NCBI GenBank assembly: GCA_027064745.1
Contig: JAMOPD010000378.1
Span: forward strand, 1 to 6,320
DNA: 6,320 nucleotides
From: Thermococcaceae archaeon
GTDB taxonomy: Archaea; Methanobacteriota_B; Thermococci; Thermococcales; Thermococcaceae
Direction: 5' to 3'
The translations under genes and the position numbers were made by a program. Shown one piece after another: positions 1-6,195 of this stretch. The notes beneath the pieces are model-generated. The model was not told the origin of the DNA. It saw only the letters and a program-made list of their open reading frames with translations, and did no database searches. How positions within the stretch are numbered: the stretch's first letter is position 1; each line of letters opens with the position of its first letter.

Positions 1-976
1 CAGAAAGATTGAATTCAACTACGTCAGAACCATAATGCCGCCGAAGAAGTTCTTCTTCCTCCCGAGAGAGAAACTCTTTGAATTCAGCATCTCAAAGGCG
101 GAGTACAAGGAGGTAATCCCCGAGGTTGAACCCTTCATCCTTTTCGGTCTCCACTCCTGTGACATATACGGCCTGAAGATACTCGACAGCGTATACCTGG
201 ATGAGTATCCCGACAAGTACTACAAAGTCAGGCGTGAAAAAAGTATAATCATCGGAATAAGCTGTATGCCCGACGAGTATTGCTTCTGTAACCTGCTCAG
301 GACAGACTTCGAGCATGATGGCTTCGACCTGTTCTTCCACGAGCTCCCCGACGGCTGGCTAATAAGGATAGGAACCCCCACAGGCCATAGGATGGTTGAC
401 AAGAACATCAAACTCTTCACTGAAGTCACACCGGAGGATATCTGCAACTTCAGGGAGTTCGAGAGGAAGCGCGCTCAGGCCTTTAAGTATCATGAAGAGT
501 GGGATAACATCCACTACCTCCTCGAACTTGAGATGGAGCACCCGCTCTGGGAGAAAGAGGCGGAGAAGTGCCTCGCCTGCGGAATCTGCAGCACGGTGTG
601 TCCGACCTGCCGCTGCTACGAGGTTCAGGACGTGGTGAACCTCGACGGGGACACCGGATACAGGGAGAGGCGCTGGGACTCGTGTAAGTTCAGGAGCCAC
701 GGCCTCGTTGCCGGTGGCCACAACTTTAGGCCGACGAAGAAGGACCGCTTCATGAACCGCTACCTCTGCAAGATGTCCTTCCACTGGAAGCTCGGAATCA
801 ACTTCTGCGTCGGTTGTGGTCGCTGTACCGCCTTCTGTCCAGCGGGCATTGATTTCGTGAAGAATCTCAGGACCATAGTCGGATTGGAAGAGTCATCCTG
901 TCCCCCGAAGCTGAGCGAGGAAATTCCAAAGAAAGGTTTTGCATATGCTAAAGACATTGGAGGTGAAGACATATGA
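1..976 (+). CDS. hydB: Sulfhydrogenase beta subunit, Fe-S electron-transfer protein (5'-truncated)
   Basis: This subunit passes electrons between the flavin subunit HydG and the hydrogenase dimer HydD/HydA in the cytosol; in the P. furiosus family it is also linked to sulfur reductase activity. The reading frame is open from base 2 with no stop, so the gene starts outside the window; the ATG at 35 is internal, preceded by in-frame codons reading [11 protein letters not shown]. From memory the P. furiosus homologue is about 367 residues, so roughly 40 are missing. Counting from Met at 35, a cysteine-rich HSCD (40-43) and CMPDEYCFC (77-85) segment comes first. Two [4Fe-4S] motifs of ferredoxin type follow: [14 protein letters not shown] (179-192) and [12 protein letters not shown] (258-269). 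Its stop overlaps the hydG start (ATGA, 973-976), indicating translational coupling. Family assignment is firm; in Thermococcus the gene is called hyhB. Confidence 0.95.
   Translation, partial: RKIEFNYVRTIMPPKKFFFLPREKLFEFSISKAEYKEVIPEVEPFILFGLHSCDIYGLKILDSVYLDEYPDKYYKVRREKSIIIGISCMPDEYCFCNLLRTDFEHDGFDLFFHELPDGWLIRIGTPTGHRMVDKNIKLFTEVTPEDICNFREFERKRAQAFKYHEEWDNIHYLLELEMEHPLWEKEAEKCLACGICSTVCPTCRCYEVQDVVNLDGDTGYRERRWDSCKFRSHGLVAGGHNFRPTKKDRFMNRYLCKMSFHWKLGINFCVGCGRCTAFCPAGIDFVKNLRTIVGLEESSCPPKLSEEIPKKGFAYAKDIGGEDI
959..966 (+). promoter_or_regulatory. Ribosome binding site of hydG inside the end of hydB
   Basis: GGAGGTGA lies 6 bases before the ATG at 973 and within the last codons of hydB. 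It fixes the hydG start and supports coupled translation across the ATGA overlap. Confidence 0.8.
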
Positions 977-1827
977 ACAGGGACAACCCCTACGCCCTCG
1001 ATAGAGTCAAGGTTCTCAGGGTATATCAACTGACGGAAAGGGAGAAGCTGTTTCTGTTCAGGTTTGAAAACCCAGAGATAGCTGATAAATGGACATTCAA
1101 ACCCGGTCAGTTCGTCCAGCTTACAATTCCGGGCGTTGGAGAGGTTCCAATAAGCATATGCTCATCGCCAATGAAGAGGGGCTTCTTTGAGCTCTGTATA
1201 AGGAAAGCTGGGAGAGTAACTACCGTCATCCACAGGCTCCAGCCCGGTGATACCGTCCTCGTTCGCGGGCCGTACGGAAACGGCTTCCCCATTGACGAGT
1301 GGGAGGGAATGGACATACTCCTTATCGCGGCTGGTTTGGGAACGGCACCGCTCAGGAGCGTCTTCCTCTATGCCATGGACAACCGCTGGAAGTACGGAAA
1401 CATAACCTTCATCAATACCGCCCGCTACGGCAAGGATTTGCTCTTCTACAAGGAGCTCGAGGCTATGAAAGATATGGCTGAAGCTGAGAACGTCAAGATA
1501 ATTCAGAGCGTCACTCGTGATAAGGAGTGGCCGGGTCTCCACGGAAGGCCGCAGAACTTTATCATAGAGGCAAACACTAATCCCAAAAAGACTGCAGTTG
1601 CCGTCTGCGGCCCGCCGAGGATGTATAAGGCTGTCTTTGAATCCCTCATCAACTACGGTTACAGGCCAGAGAACATATTCGTCACGCTGGAGAGGAAGAT
1701 GAAGTGCGGAATAGGAAAATGCGGTCATTGCGTCGTTGGAACGAGCACGTCCCTCAAGTACGTCTGCAGAGACGGGCCTGTCTTCACGTACTTCGACATA
1801 GTATCAACGCCCGGCCTGCTGGATTGA
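973..1827 (+). CDS. hydG: Sulfhydrogenase gamma subunit, FAD/NAD(P)-binding oxidoreductase
   Basis: This diaphorase-like subunit exchanges electrons between the hydrogenase Fe-S chain and NAD(P)(H). It is a ferredoxin-NADP+ reductase family protein of 284 residues. A FAD-binding barrel occupies roughly residues 10-100, with GQFV (45-48) and the flavin-site segment PISICSSP (59-66). The NAD(P)-binding domain follows, with the glycine-rich GLGTAPLRS (121-129) and the CGPPRMY motif (212-218). The C-terminus carries a [2Fe-2S] site built from Cys245, Cys250, Cys253 and Cys265 (CxxxxCxxCx11C). It starts within the ATGA overlap with hydB behind a strong ribosome binding site and is followed 10 bases later by hydD. 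It reads very close to P. furiosus hydrogenase I gamma, closer than to the hydrogenase II gamma, from memory. Known as hyhG in Thermococcus. Confidence 0.95.
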   Translation: MNRDNPYALDRVKVLRVYQLTEREKLFLFRFENPEIADKWTFKPGQFVQLTIPGVGEVPISICSSPMKRGFFELCIRKAGRVTTVIHRLQPGDTVLVRGPYGNGFPIDEWEGMDILLIAAGLGTAPLRSVFLYAMDNRWKYGNITFINTARYGKDLLFYKELEAMKDMAEAENVKIIQSVTRDKEWPGLHGRPQNFIIEANTNPKKTAVAVCGPPRMYKAVFESLINYGYRPENIFVTLERKMKCGIGKCGHCVVGTSTSLKYVCRDGPVFTYFDIVSTPGLLD

Positions 1828-1832
1828 GGTGG
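1826..1832 (+). promoter_or_regulatory. Ribosome binding site that decides the hydD start
   Basis: GAGGTGG overlaps the hydG stop codon and stands 5 bases before the ATG at 1838. The frame is also open from a GTG at 1829, but that codon lies inside this site, so ATG 1838 is the better start. Confidence 0.75.
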
Positions 1833-1837
1833 TGGGA

Positions 1838-2626
1838 ATGGGAAGAAAGGCGAAGATTGGGTTTTACGCTCTAACCTCATGCTACGGCTGTCAGTTGCAG
1901 TTCGCGATGATAGACGAGCTAGTTCAGGCTCTCGAAAAAATCGGGATAGAATGCTGGTTCATGCTCGACAGGAACAGCGATGAAAACGCACAGGTTGACA
2001 TCGCTCTCATTGAGGGAAGTGTTTCAACGGAGGAGGAGGTCGAGCTCGTCAAGAAAATCCGCGAGAACGCGAAGATTGTCGTCGCGGTCGGCTCCTGTGC
2101 CGTTCAGGGTGGAGTGCAGAGCTGGGAGAAGGACAAGCCCCTTGAGGAACTCTGGAAGACTGTCTACGGCGACGGAAAGGTCAAGTTCAAACCCAAGATG
2201 GCAGAGCCGGTCTCGAAGTACATCAAGGTGGACTACAACATCTACGGCTGTCCGCCGGAGAAGAAGGACTTCATCTACGCTCTCGGAACCCTTCTAATAG
2301 GCTCTTGGCCCGAGGACATTGACTACCCTGTCTGCCTTGAGTGTCGCTTAAACGGCAACCCATGCGTTCTCATAGAGAAAGGCGAGCCGTGTCTCGGCCC
2401 GATAACAAGGGCTGGGTGTAACGCCCGCTGTCCCGCCTACGGCATAGCGTGCATCGGATGCAGGGGAGCGATAGGCTACAACGTTGCTTGGTTCGACTCA
2501 TTGGCGAGAGTTTTCAAGGAGAAAGGCCTCAGCAAGGAAGAAATCCTCGAGAGAATGAGAATATTCAATGCCCACAACCCAAAACTGGAAGAGATGGTTA
2601 ACAAAATCTTTGAGGAGGGAGAATGA
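1838..2626 (+). CDS. hydD: Sulfhydrogenase delta subunit ([NiFe] hydrogenase small subunit)
   Basis: This is the small subunit of the cytosolic [NiFe] hydrogenase. It holds the Fe-S relay that carries electrons to and from the Ni-Fe site of HydA. The product is 262 residues, beginning [14 protein letters not shown]. The proximal [4Fe-4S] cluster ligands are visible as CYGC (Cys15, Cys18), GSC (Cys87) and YGCPP (Cys138). The C-terminal half has eight more cysteines: 166, 169, 176, 185, 194, 198, 205 and 208, enough for two further clusters. There is no twin-arginine signal, in keeping with a cytoplasmic enzyme. I preferred ATG 1838 to the in-frame GTG at 1829 because of the ribosome binding site and because the P. 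furiosus homologue starts at the matching methionine. The stop overlaps the hydA start (ATGATG, 2623-2628). Known as hyhS in Thermococcus. Confidence 0.95.
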   Translation: MGRKAKIGFYALTSCYGCQLQFAMIDELVQALEKIGIECWFMLDRNSDENAQVDIALIEGSVSTEEEVELVKKIRENAKIVVAVGSCAVQGGVQSWEKDKPLEELWKTVYGDGKVKFKPKMAEPVSKYIKVDYNIYGCPPEKKDFIYALGTLLIGSWPEDIDYPVCLECRLNGNPCVLIEKGEPCLGPITRAGCNARCPAYGIACIGCRGAIGYNVAWFDSLARVFKEKGLSKEEILERMRIFNAHNPKLEEMVNKIFEEGE

Positions 2627-3909
2627 TGTATATACCAATTACTGTTGATCACATCGCACGTGTAGAAGGAAAAGGCGGAATTGAGATAATCATGAGTGAC
2701 GAAGGCGTTAAGGAGGTTAAGTTAAACATCATCGAGGGACCGCGCTTTTTCGAGGCCATAACAATAGGCAAGAAGGTTGAAGAAGCCTTGGCCGTTTATC
2801 CGAGAATTTGCTCATTCTGTTCAGCAGCTCACAAGCTCACCGCCATAGAAGCAGCTGAGAAGGCTGTTGGATTTACCCCAAGGGAGGAGATACAGGACTT
2901 GAGGGATCTCTTATATATAGGCGACATGATTGAGAGCCATGCTCTTCATCTTTACCTGCTCGTCCTCCCGGACTACCTCGGTTACTCCAATCCTCTTGAG
3001 ATGCTTGATAAATATGGAAAAGAGATTAGATGTGCCATGGCATTGAAGAACATTGGAGCAAGGATAATGGATGCCATTGGATCGAGGGCAATTCATCAGG
3101 AAAACGCCATAATGGGAGGTTTTGGAAAGCTTCCAACAAGAGCACAGTTTGAGGAGCTGAGAGAAGGTCTTAAAGAGGCCTTCCCAATGGCTGAGCATAC
3201 CGTAGAACTTTTTTCAAAGCTCGAGCAGTATGAAGAGGTTAAGGACAAAGAAATGATACATATGGCCATTAAGCCGAGAAACGGTATTTATGGCATCTTT
3301 GGAGATTATGTAAAGGTAAGCGACGGCTTTGAGTTCCCTGTTGAGGATTATCAAAAGCACATCGTTGAGCGTGTTGTGGAGCACAGCTTTGCAAAGCACT
3401 CATTCTACAACGGCGAAAAGCCTTTCATAGTCGGTGCAATCTCAAGAATAGTTAACAACGCTGATCTGCTCTATGGTAGGGCCAAAGAACTTTATGCACA
3501 GTACAAAGATCTCCTTCGTTATGACAACTGTTTTGCCAACAACTTCGCCCAGGCGCTTGAGCTTGTCTACTTCATAGAGAGGGCTATAGATATAATTGGT
3601 GATATTCTTGCAAAGTGGCCAATTAAGCCGAGGGATGAGGTTGAGATAAGAGATGGTCGTGGTGTCAGTATCACAGAGGCCCCGAGAGGTCTCGTGGCAT
3701 ACACAATCGAAGTTAAAGACGGAAGGGTTGTATATGCAGACATAATCACACCAACGGCAATGAACTTAGCTATAATGGAGCGCCATGTTAGGATGATGGC
3801 TGAGAAGCACTGCCAAGATACCCCAGAGCGCTTGAAGTATTTGACAGAGATGACAGTTAGAGCCTACGACCCATGTATCTCATGTTCAGTGCACGTGGTT
3901 AAGCTCTGA
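2623..3909 (+). CDS. hydA: Sulfhydrogenase alpha subunit ([NiFe] hydrogenase large, catalytic subunit)
   Basis: This is the catalytic subunit, which binds the Ni-Fe(CN)2CO centre and converts H2 to protons and electrons. It has 428 residues, the same length I recall for P. furiosus hydrogenase I alpha. The N-terminal Ni ligands are in RICSFC (Cys63, Cys66) and the C-terminal ligands in DPCISC (Cys418, Cys421). Family features also include the early RVEGKGG (13-19), SHALHLYLL (105-113) and GSRAIHQEN (153-161). The expected maturation cut is after His424, which would release VVKL. The start is ATG 2623 or ATG 2626; both overlap the hydD stop and share the GGAGG at 2614-2618. The gene is visibly AT-richer than hydB, hydG and hydD although it lies in the same operon. 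Known as hyhL in Thermococcus. Confidence 0.96.
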   Translation: MMYIPITVDHIARVEGKGGIEIIMSDEGVKEVKLNIIEGPRFFEAITIGKKVEEALAVYPRICSFCSAAHKLTAIEAAEKAVGFTPREEIQDLRDLLYIGDMIESHALHLYLLVLPDYLGYSNPLEMLDKYGKEIRCAMALKNIGARIMDAIGSRAIHQENAIMGGFGKLPTRAQFEELREGLKEAFPMAEHTVELFSKLEQYEEVKDKEMIHMAIKPRNGIYGIFGDYVKVSDGFEFPVEDYQKHIVERVVEHSFAKHSFYNGEKPFIVGAISRIVNNADLLYGRAKELYAQYKDLLRYDNCFANNFAQALELVYFIERAIDIIGDILAKWPIKPRDEVEIRDGRGVSITEAPRGLVAYTIEVKDGRVVYADIITPTAMNLAIMERHVRMMAEKHCQDTPERLKYLTEMTVRAYDPCISCSVHVVKL

Positions 3910-3910
3910 C

Positions 3911-3947
3911 TTTACCTTTTTATATTCCTTAACTCCCTTTTCTCTTT
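3911..3947 (+). terminator. Pyrimidine-rich tract after hydA, possible T-run terminator
   Basis: Directly after the hydA stop the + strand is strongly T/C-rich, with runs TTT (3911-3913), TTTTT (3917-3921), CCCTTTTCTCTTT (3935-3947). Archaeal intrinsic termination uses such T-tracts without needing a hairpin. The runs are short, so termination may be partial and the protease gene could be reached by read-through. Confidence 0.4.
3917..3926 (+). promoter_or_regulatory. Possible TATA box of the protease gene
   Basis: TTTTTATATT lies about 38 bases before the ATG at 3960. A start of transcription about 25 bases downstream would give a leader of roughly 10-15 bases carrying GGGGGT (3948-3953) as ribosome binding site. 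No convincing BRE is seen upstream, so this is tentative. Confidence 0.35.
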
Positions 3948-3959
3948 GGGGGTATAAGC

Positions 3960-4409
3960 ATGGAAACACTTATCTTAGCCTTAGGAAACGAACTCATGAA
4001 AGATGACGGCGTTGGTCTTAAAGTGGGTAGAATCTTGGCTCAAAAAGGATATAACGTCATTGAGGTTGGCACAGACATATTCAGGCTTCAGAGGTACTAC
4101 AATGGAGAAGAGCGCTTGATAATCATCGATGCCATCTTAAGCGAAAAGTTCAAGCCGGGTGAAGTCATCCACCTCAGCGATGAGGAGGTTTTTGAGAAGC
4201 TGAAAGCAGAAATTAGAAGCGCCCACTTCATGGGGGCTATAGATGGTCTGAAGCTTTTGATGGCTTTGGATGAGCGCCTAAAAAATGTGGAGCTCCACTT
4301 TATCGGTGTTGTTGCGAAAGAAGTTGAGTTGGGAATGGAGCTTAGCGAGGAAGTTGAGAAAGCAGTATCAAAGGTTGTAGAGCTTGTTAAAGAATTAGCT
4401 AAAAACTGA
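3960..4409 (+). CDS. [NiFe] hydrogenase maturation endopeptidase (M52 / HycI-HybD family)
   Basis: Proteases of this family remove a short C-terminal peptide from the hydrogenase large subunit once nickel has been inserted, which lets the active site close. The protein has 149 residues, normal for the family. Visible signatures are GNELMKDDGVG (9-19) at the N-terminus, IIIDA (54-58) and SAH (87-89). By comparison with E. coli HybD the metal-sensing residues would be Asp16, Asp57 and His89, all present; HybD has Glu at the first position. The gene begins 50 bases after hydA on the same strand, with GGGGGT 6 bases before the ATG, so HydA is the obvious substrate. It may be co-transcribed with hydA or use its own weak promoter. 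P. furiosus has two such proteases (annotated frxA and hycI); I cannot tell which this matches, so no symbol is given. Confidence 0.9.
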   Translation: METLILALGNELMKDDGVGLKVGRILAQKGYNVIEVGTDIFRLQRYYNGEERLIIIDAILSEKFKPGEVIHLSDEEVFEKLKAEIRSAHFMGAIDGLKLLMALDERLKNVELHFIGVVAKEVELGMELSEEVEKAVSKVVELVKELAKN

Positions 4410-4419
4410 ATTCAATAAT

Positions 4420-4430
4420 TAAATAAAAAA
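4420..4430 (-). terminator. T-run terminator of the small membrane gene
   Basis: Read on the - strand, the bases just after the TAG stop at 4437-4435 include TTTTTTATTT, a typical archaeal T-tract terminator. It sits in the 25-base gap between two converging genes, so the gap is too short for long 3' untranslated regions on both sides. Confidence 0.5.
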
Positions 4431-4434
4431 TGAA

Positions 4435-4662
4435 CTATTCAAAAAGAATCTCAAGCTCTTTTTTCATAATGCTTCTATTCATCGTGAGGTGAATTAAAAT
4501 TAAGAACATCATGATGATTCCGTATTTGCTCCTAAGTTCCATAAACTGTAGTTTGCTTAATCCAAGGAAGCTACCAGTTTTGGACGCCATTATAGTTCCT
4601 ATGGTGATAAATATTACACCAAGAAACATTATGAATAAAAACATTGAATAAGCGGCTTTCAC
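4435..4662 (-). CDS. Small hypothetical membrane protein, probably the 3' part of a frame-split gene
   Basis: I do not recognise a function with confidence. The 75-residue product has two hydrophobic segments, about residues 5-25 and 48-60, joined by a polar loop, and a basic then acidic C-terminus. The second segment carries a histidine in LILIHLTMN (54-62), reminiscent of small DUF4405-like membrane proteins, where such a histidine might bind heme; this is only a resemblance. The GTG start at 4662 is poor: the nearest purine-rich site, GAGG, is 11 bases upstream, and the frame is open back to a TAA near 4695 with no better start. Just upstream, in a different frame, a 20-codon ORF has an excellent start and ribosome binding site. 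The two probably form one gene of about 97 residues interrupted by a one-base frame change. The gene is AT-rich, lies between the hydrogenase and suf genes, and appears to have its own promoter. Confidence 0.55.
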   Translation of the reverse strand: MKAAYSMFLFIMFLGVIFITIGTIMASKTGSFLGLSKLQFMELRSKYGIIMMFLILIHLTMNRSIMKKELEILFE

Positions 4663-4664
4663 CT

Positions 4665-4727
4665 TTAATTTTTCCTCATTTTTGGATTTTTCTTAGCTTC
4701 TTCAAATGCTTTTGTCATAGGATCCAT
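4665..4727 (-). CDS. 20-codon ORF, likely 5' part of the frame-split membrane protein gene
   Basis: This short frame starts at ATG 4727 and ends at TAA 4667-4665, coding a charged peptide that begins MDPMTKAFEEAKKNP and is rich in lysine. The start has AGGAGGTGA immediately upstream (4732-4740), one of the best ribosome binding sites in the window, so it is very likely translated. It ends 2 bases before the GTG of the membrane protein frame. Three A5 runs (on the + strand, T-runs at 4669-4673, 4679-4683 and 4687-4691) lie in the zone where both frames are open. One added base in any of them would join the peptide to the membrane segments, placing a positively charged cytoplasmic tail before the first helix. 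Alternatives are a separate small protein or a leader peptide. Confidence 0.5.
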   Translation of the reverse strand: MDPMTKAFEEAKKNPKMRKN

Positions 4728-4731
4728 GTTT

Positions 4732-4740
4732 TCACCTCCT
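4732..4740 (-). promoter_or_regulatory. Strong ribosome binding site before the 20-codon ORF
   Basis: On the - strand AGGAGGTGA lies 4 bases before ATG 4727. It is a near-full match to the 16S rRNA 3' end and is the main reason to believe that translation begins here and not at GTG 4662. Confidence 0.75.
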
Positions 4741-4765
4741 GCTGAATAAAATGATAAAGACTAAC

Positions 4766-4776
4766 GGTTTAAAAAC
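4766..4776 (-). promoter_or_regulatory. Likely TATA box of the small membrane protein gene
   Basis: On the - strand the sequence GTTTTTAAACC lies about 43 bases upstream of ATG 4727. Initiation about 25 bases downstream of it would give a leader of about 18 bases that includes the strong ribosome binding site. A second candidate, CATAAAAT near 4785-4792, lies further upstream. Confidence 0.4.
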
Positions 4777-4810
4777 TGTAACTCGATTTTATGCTCTAAA
4801 ATCTTTTAAA

Positions 4811-4849
4811 ATTCGAAATGAATAGAAAAAACAGAATAAATTTCGAAAT
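4811..4849 (-). terminator. sufB 3' end: T6 run within a TTCGAAAT inverted repeat
   Basis: The sufB transcript runs into TTTTTT (4831-4826) about 18 bases after its stop, a plausible archaeal T-tract terminator. The run lies in the spacer of an 8-base inverted repeat: TTCGAAAT at 4812-4819 and ATTTCGAA at 4840-4847. The right arm is part of the 10-base palindrome ATTTCGAAAT (4840-4849), which touches the sufB stop codon. Confidence 0.5.
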
Positions 4850-6195
4850 CACATGCCTCCACTTACTGCAAGTTCAATAATCTTCCTTATCTCTACAAGG
4901 AACTCTGTTGGAATATCCTTAAGCATTGGATCAAGGAACCCTTTAACTATGAGCTGTGTCGCTTTTTCCTCATCCAAACCTCTGGACATAAGATAGAACA
5001 ATTCTTCTTCTTTTATCTTTCCTATAGCCGCCTCATGACTCAGCTCAGCATCATCAACCTGTGAGACCAATCCGGGGTATGTCTCCATTCTGGCTTTATC
5101 ACTATCACTCATCAAAAGAGCATCACAGCTTATATGACCCTTTGACTTTGGAGCCTGAGCGTATATAATTCCCCGCGTTATCACTGTGGAGCTGTCCATT
5201 ATGACTGCTTTACTCGCGTTTATTCCAGCGGCGTTTTTGCCTTGGAGATACATCTCACCACCGAGATCAACATAGAAGTCTTTCTGTCCAAGGATGATAC
5301 CATTTAGCTCTGCATAGCCATTTTCATTAACCCAGTATCTTGGATTTGCAATATTGGATTTTCCTGAGCCCAATGTAACTGTAGTATTCAGGAACTTTGC
5401 TCCTTTTCCTATTCTGGCTCTTGTCATAGGTCTCGTATGCACGTATTCAGGCCAGTTCTGCAGAACAGTTAGCTTTGCATTAGCATTATCATGGAGATAT
5501 GCCTCTGTCATGTCAAGATGAAGGGAATGCCTCACCAGGACGGGAGAAGTGCAGCCTTCTATCAAGTGAAATTCGGTGTTCTTCTCGGCGATGATGATTA
5601 TATGTGGGGCTTGAGCGAGGGAGCTTTCCTGAATGAGGAAAAACAGATGAAGCGGAAACGGAACCTTGAGACCTTCTTTCACATACAAGAAGATTCCACC
5701 GTTCCATACTGCAGTATGATAAGCTGCCATTTTGCTTTCATGCGGATTGAACATCTTGAGGAAGTGCTTTTTGACGACATCAGGATACTTCCTAACAGCC
5801 TCCTCCATTGGGAGAACTATAAGACCTTTCTTCTCCCATTCCTTCAGAAACTGATTATAAATAATGCTGGTGTCCGTCTGAACGGCCAAGCCTGCGATGT
5901 ACTTCTGTTCAACTTCGCTTATTCCTAGTCTATCTAGCAAAGCTTTCATCTCCTGTGGCAAATCCTCGAGGCTCTTAATTTCTGGTATTTCTGCAGTTTC
6001 AGGTTTTGCTATGAAATGCAGCAGTTGATCAATTGATATGACGGGATCATTGTGAGGAGCCTTCTCAAAAGCTTCGAGTCCTCTGTATCTAATACGGGTC
6101 ATCCATTCTGGTTCCTTGTTCCTCTCTGCGAGATTTTCTATTTCCTGGGCTATGATTTTCTTGGCTTCTTCAATTTCAATTTCTATTGTATTCAT
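4849..6195 (-). CDS. sufB: SUF-type Fe-S cluster assembly scaffold protein SufB
   Basis: SufB is the scaffold on which [Fe-S] clusters are built in the cytosol; with the ATPase SufC it forms the core archaeal assembly complex. The product has 448 residues: a helical N-terminal region (about 1-150) followed by the right-handed beta-helix core and a C-terminal helical end. Core signatures are KMAAYHTAVWNGG (155-167), IEGCTSP (212-218), LQNW (245-248) and ELSHEAAIGKI (384-394) followed by LFYLMSRGL. Cys215 matches the E. coli SufB Cys254 position, Gln246 and Trp248 match Gln285 and Trp287, and His387/Glu388 match the His-Glu pair 433/434. The position of E. coli Cys405 appears to be Asp, and this C-terminal part reads partly like SufD, so a pure homology label could be SufB/SufD family. 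The ATG at 6195 has GGAGGT 6 bases upstream and overlaps the sufC stop (ATGA), indicating coupled expression. Confidence 0.92.
   Translation of the reverse strand: MNTIEIEIEEAKKIIAQEIENLAERNKEPEWMTRIRYRGLEAFEKAPHNDPVISIDQLLHFIAKPETAEIPEIKSLEDLPQEMKALLDRLGISEVEQKYIAGLAVQTDTSIIYNQFLKEWEKKGLIVLPMEEAVRKYPDVVKKHFLKMFNPHESKMAAYHTAVWNGGIFLYVKEGLKVPFPLHLFFLIQESSLAQAPHIIIIAEKNTEFHLIEGCTSPVLVRHSLHLDMTEAYLHDNANAKLTVLQNWPEYVHTRPMTRARIGKGAKFLNTTVTLGSGKSNIANPRYWVNENGYAELNGIILGQKDFYVDLGGEMYLQGKNAAGINASKAVIMDSSTVITRGIIYAQAPKSKGHISCDALLMSDSDKARMETYPGLVSQVDDAELSHEAAIGKIKEEELFYLMSRGLDEEKATQLIVKGFLDPMLKDIPTEFLVEIRKIIELAVSGGM

Noticed and set aside
359..784. 141-codon open frame on the - strand
   Set aside because: It is a shadow of the GC-rich hydB codons; the + frame carries the ferredoxin motifs.
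1162..1728. 188-codon open frame on the - strand
   Set aside because: It is antisense to hydG, which has clear domain motifs and operon context; the frame shows no recognisable protein and no ribosome binding site.
1829..1837. GTG at 1829 as start of hydD
   Set aside because: It lies inside the ribosome binding site and would add three residues absent from the P. furiosus homologue; ATG 1838 has ideal spacing.
3451..3459. Exact GTTn3AAC match (GTTAACAAC)
   Set aside because: It lies in the middle of the hydA coding region with no extended GTT half-site and no promoter nearby, so chance is the best explanation.
4665..4740. Riboswitch or attenuator reading of the 20-codon ORF
   Set aside because: No stable stem-loop structure, regulatory codon run or conserved riboswitch motif is visible; a split gene explains the layout more simply.
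4766..4780. Possible SurR-type site (GTTn3AAC) near the small membrane gene promoter
   Set aside because: The sequence GTTTAAAAAC has four bases between GTT and AAC, not three, and there is no further GTT at the expected spacing; it is better read as a TATA box.
5491..5928. 145-codon open frame on the + strand
   Set aside because: It is antisense to the core of sufB, where the - strand frame has conserved SufB motifs throughout.
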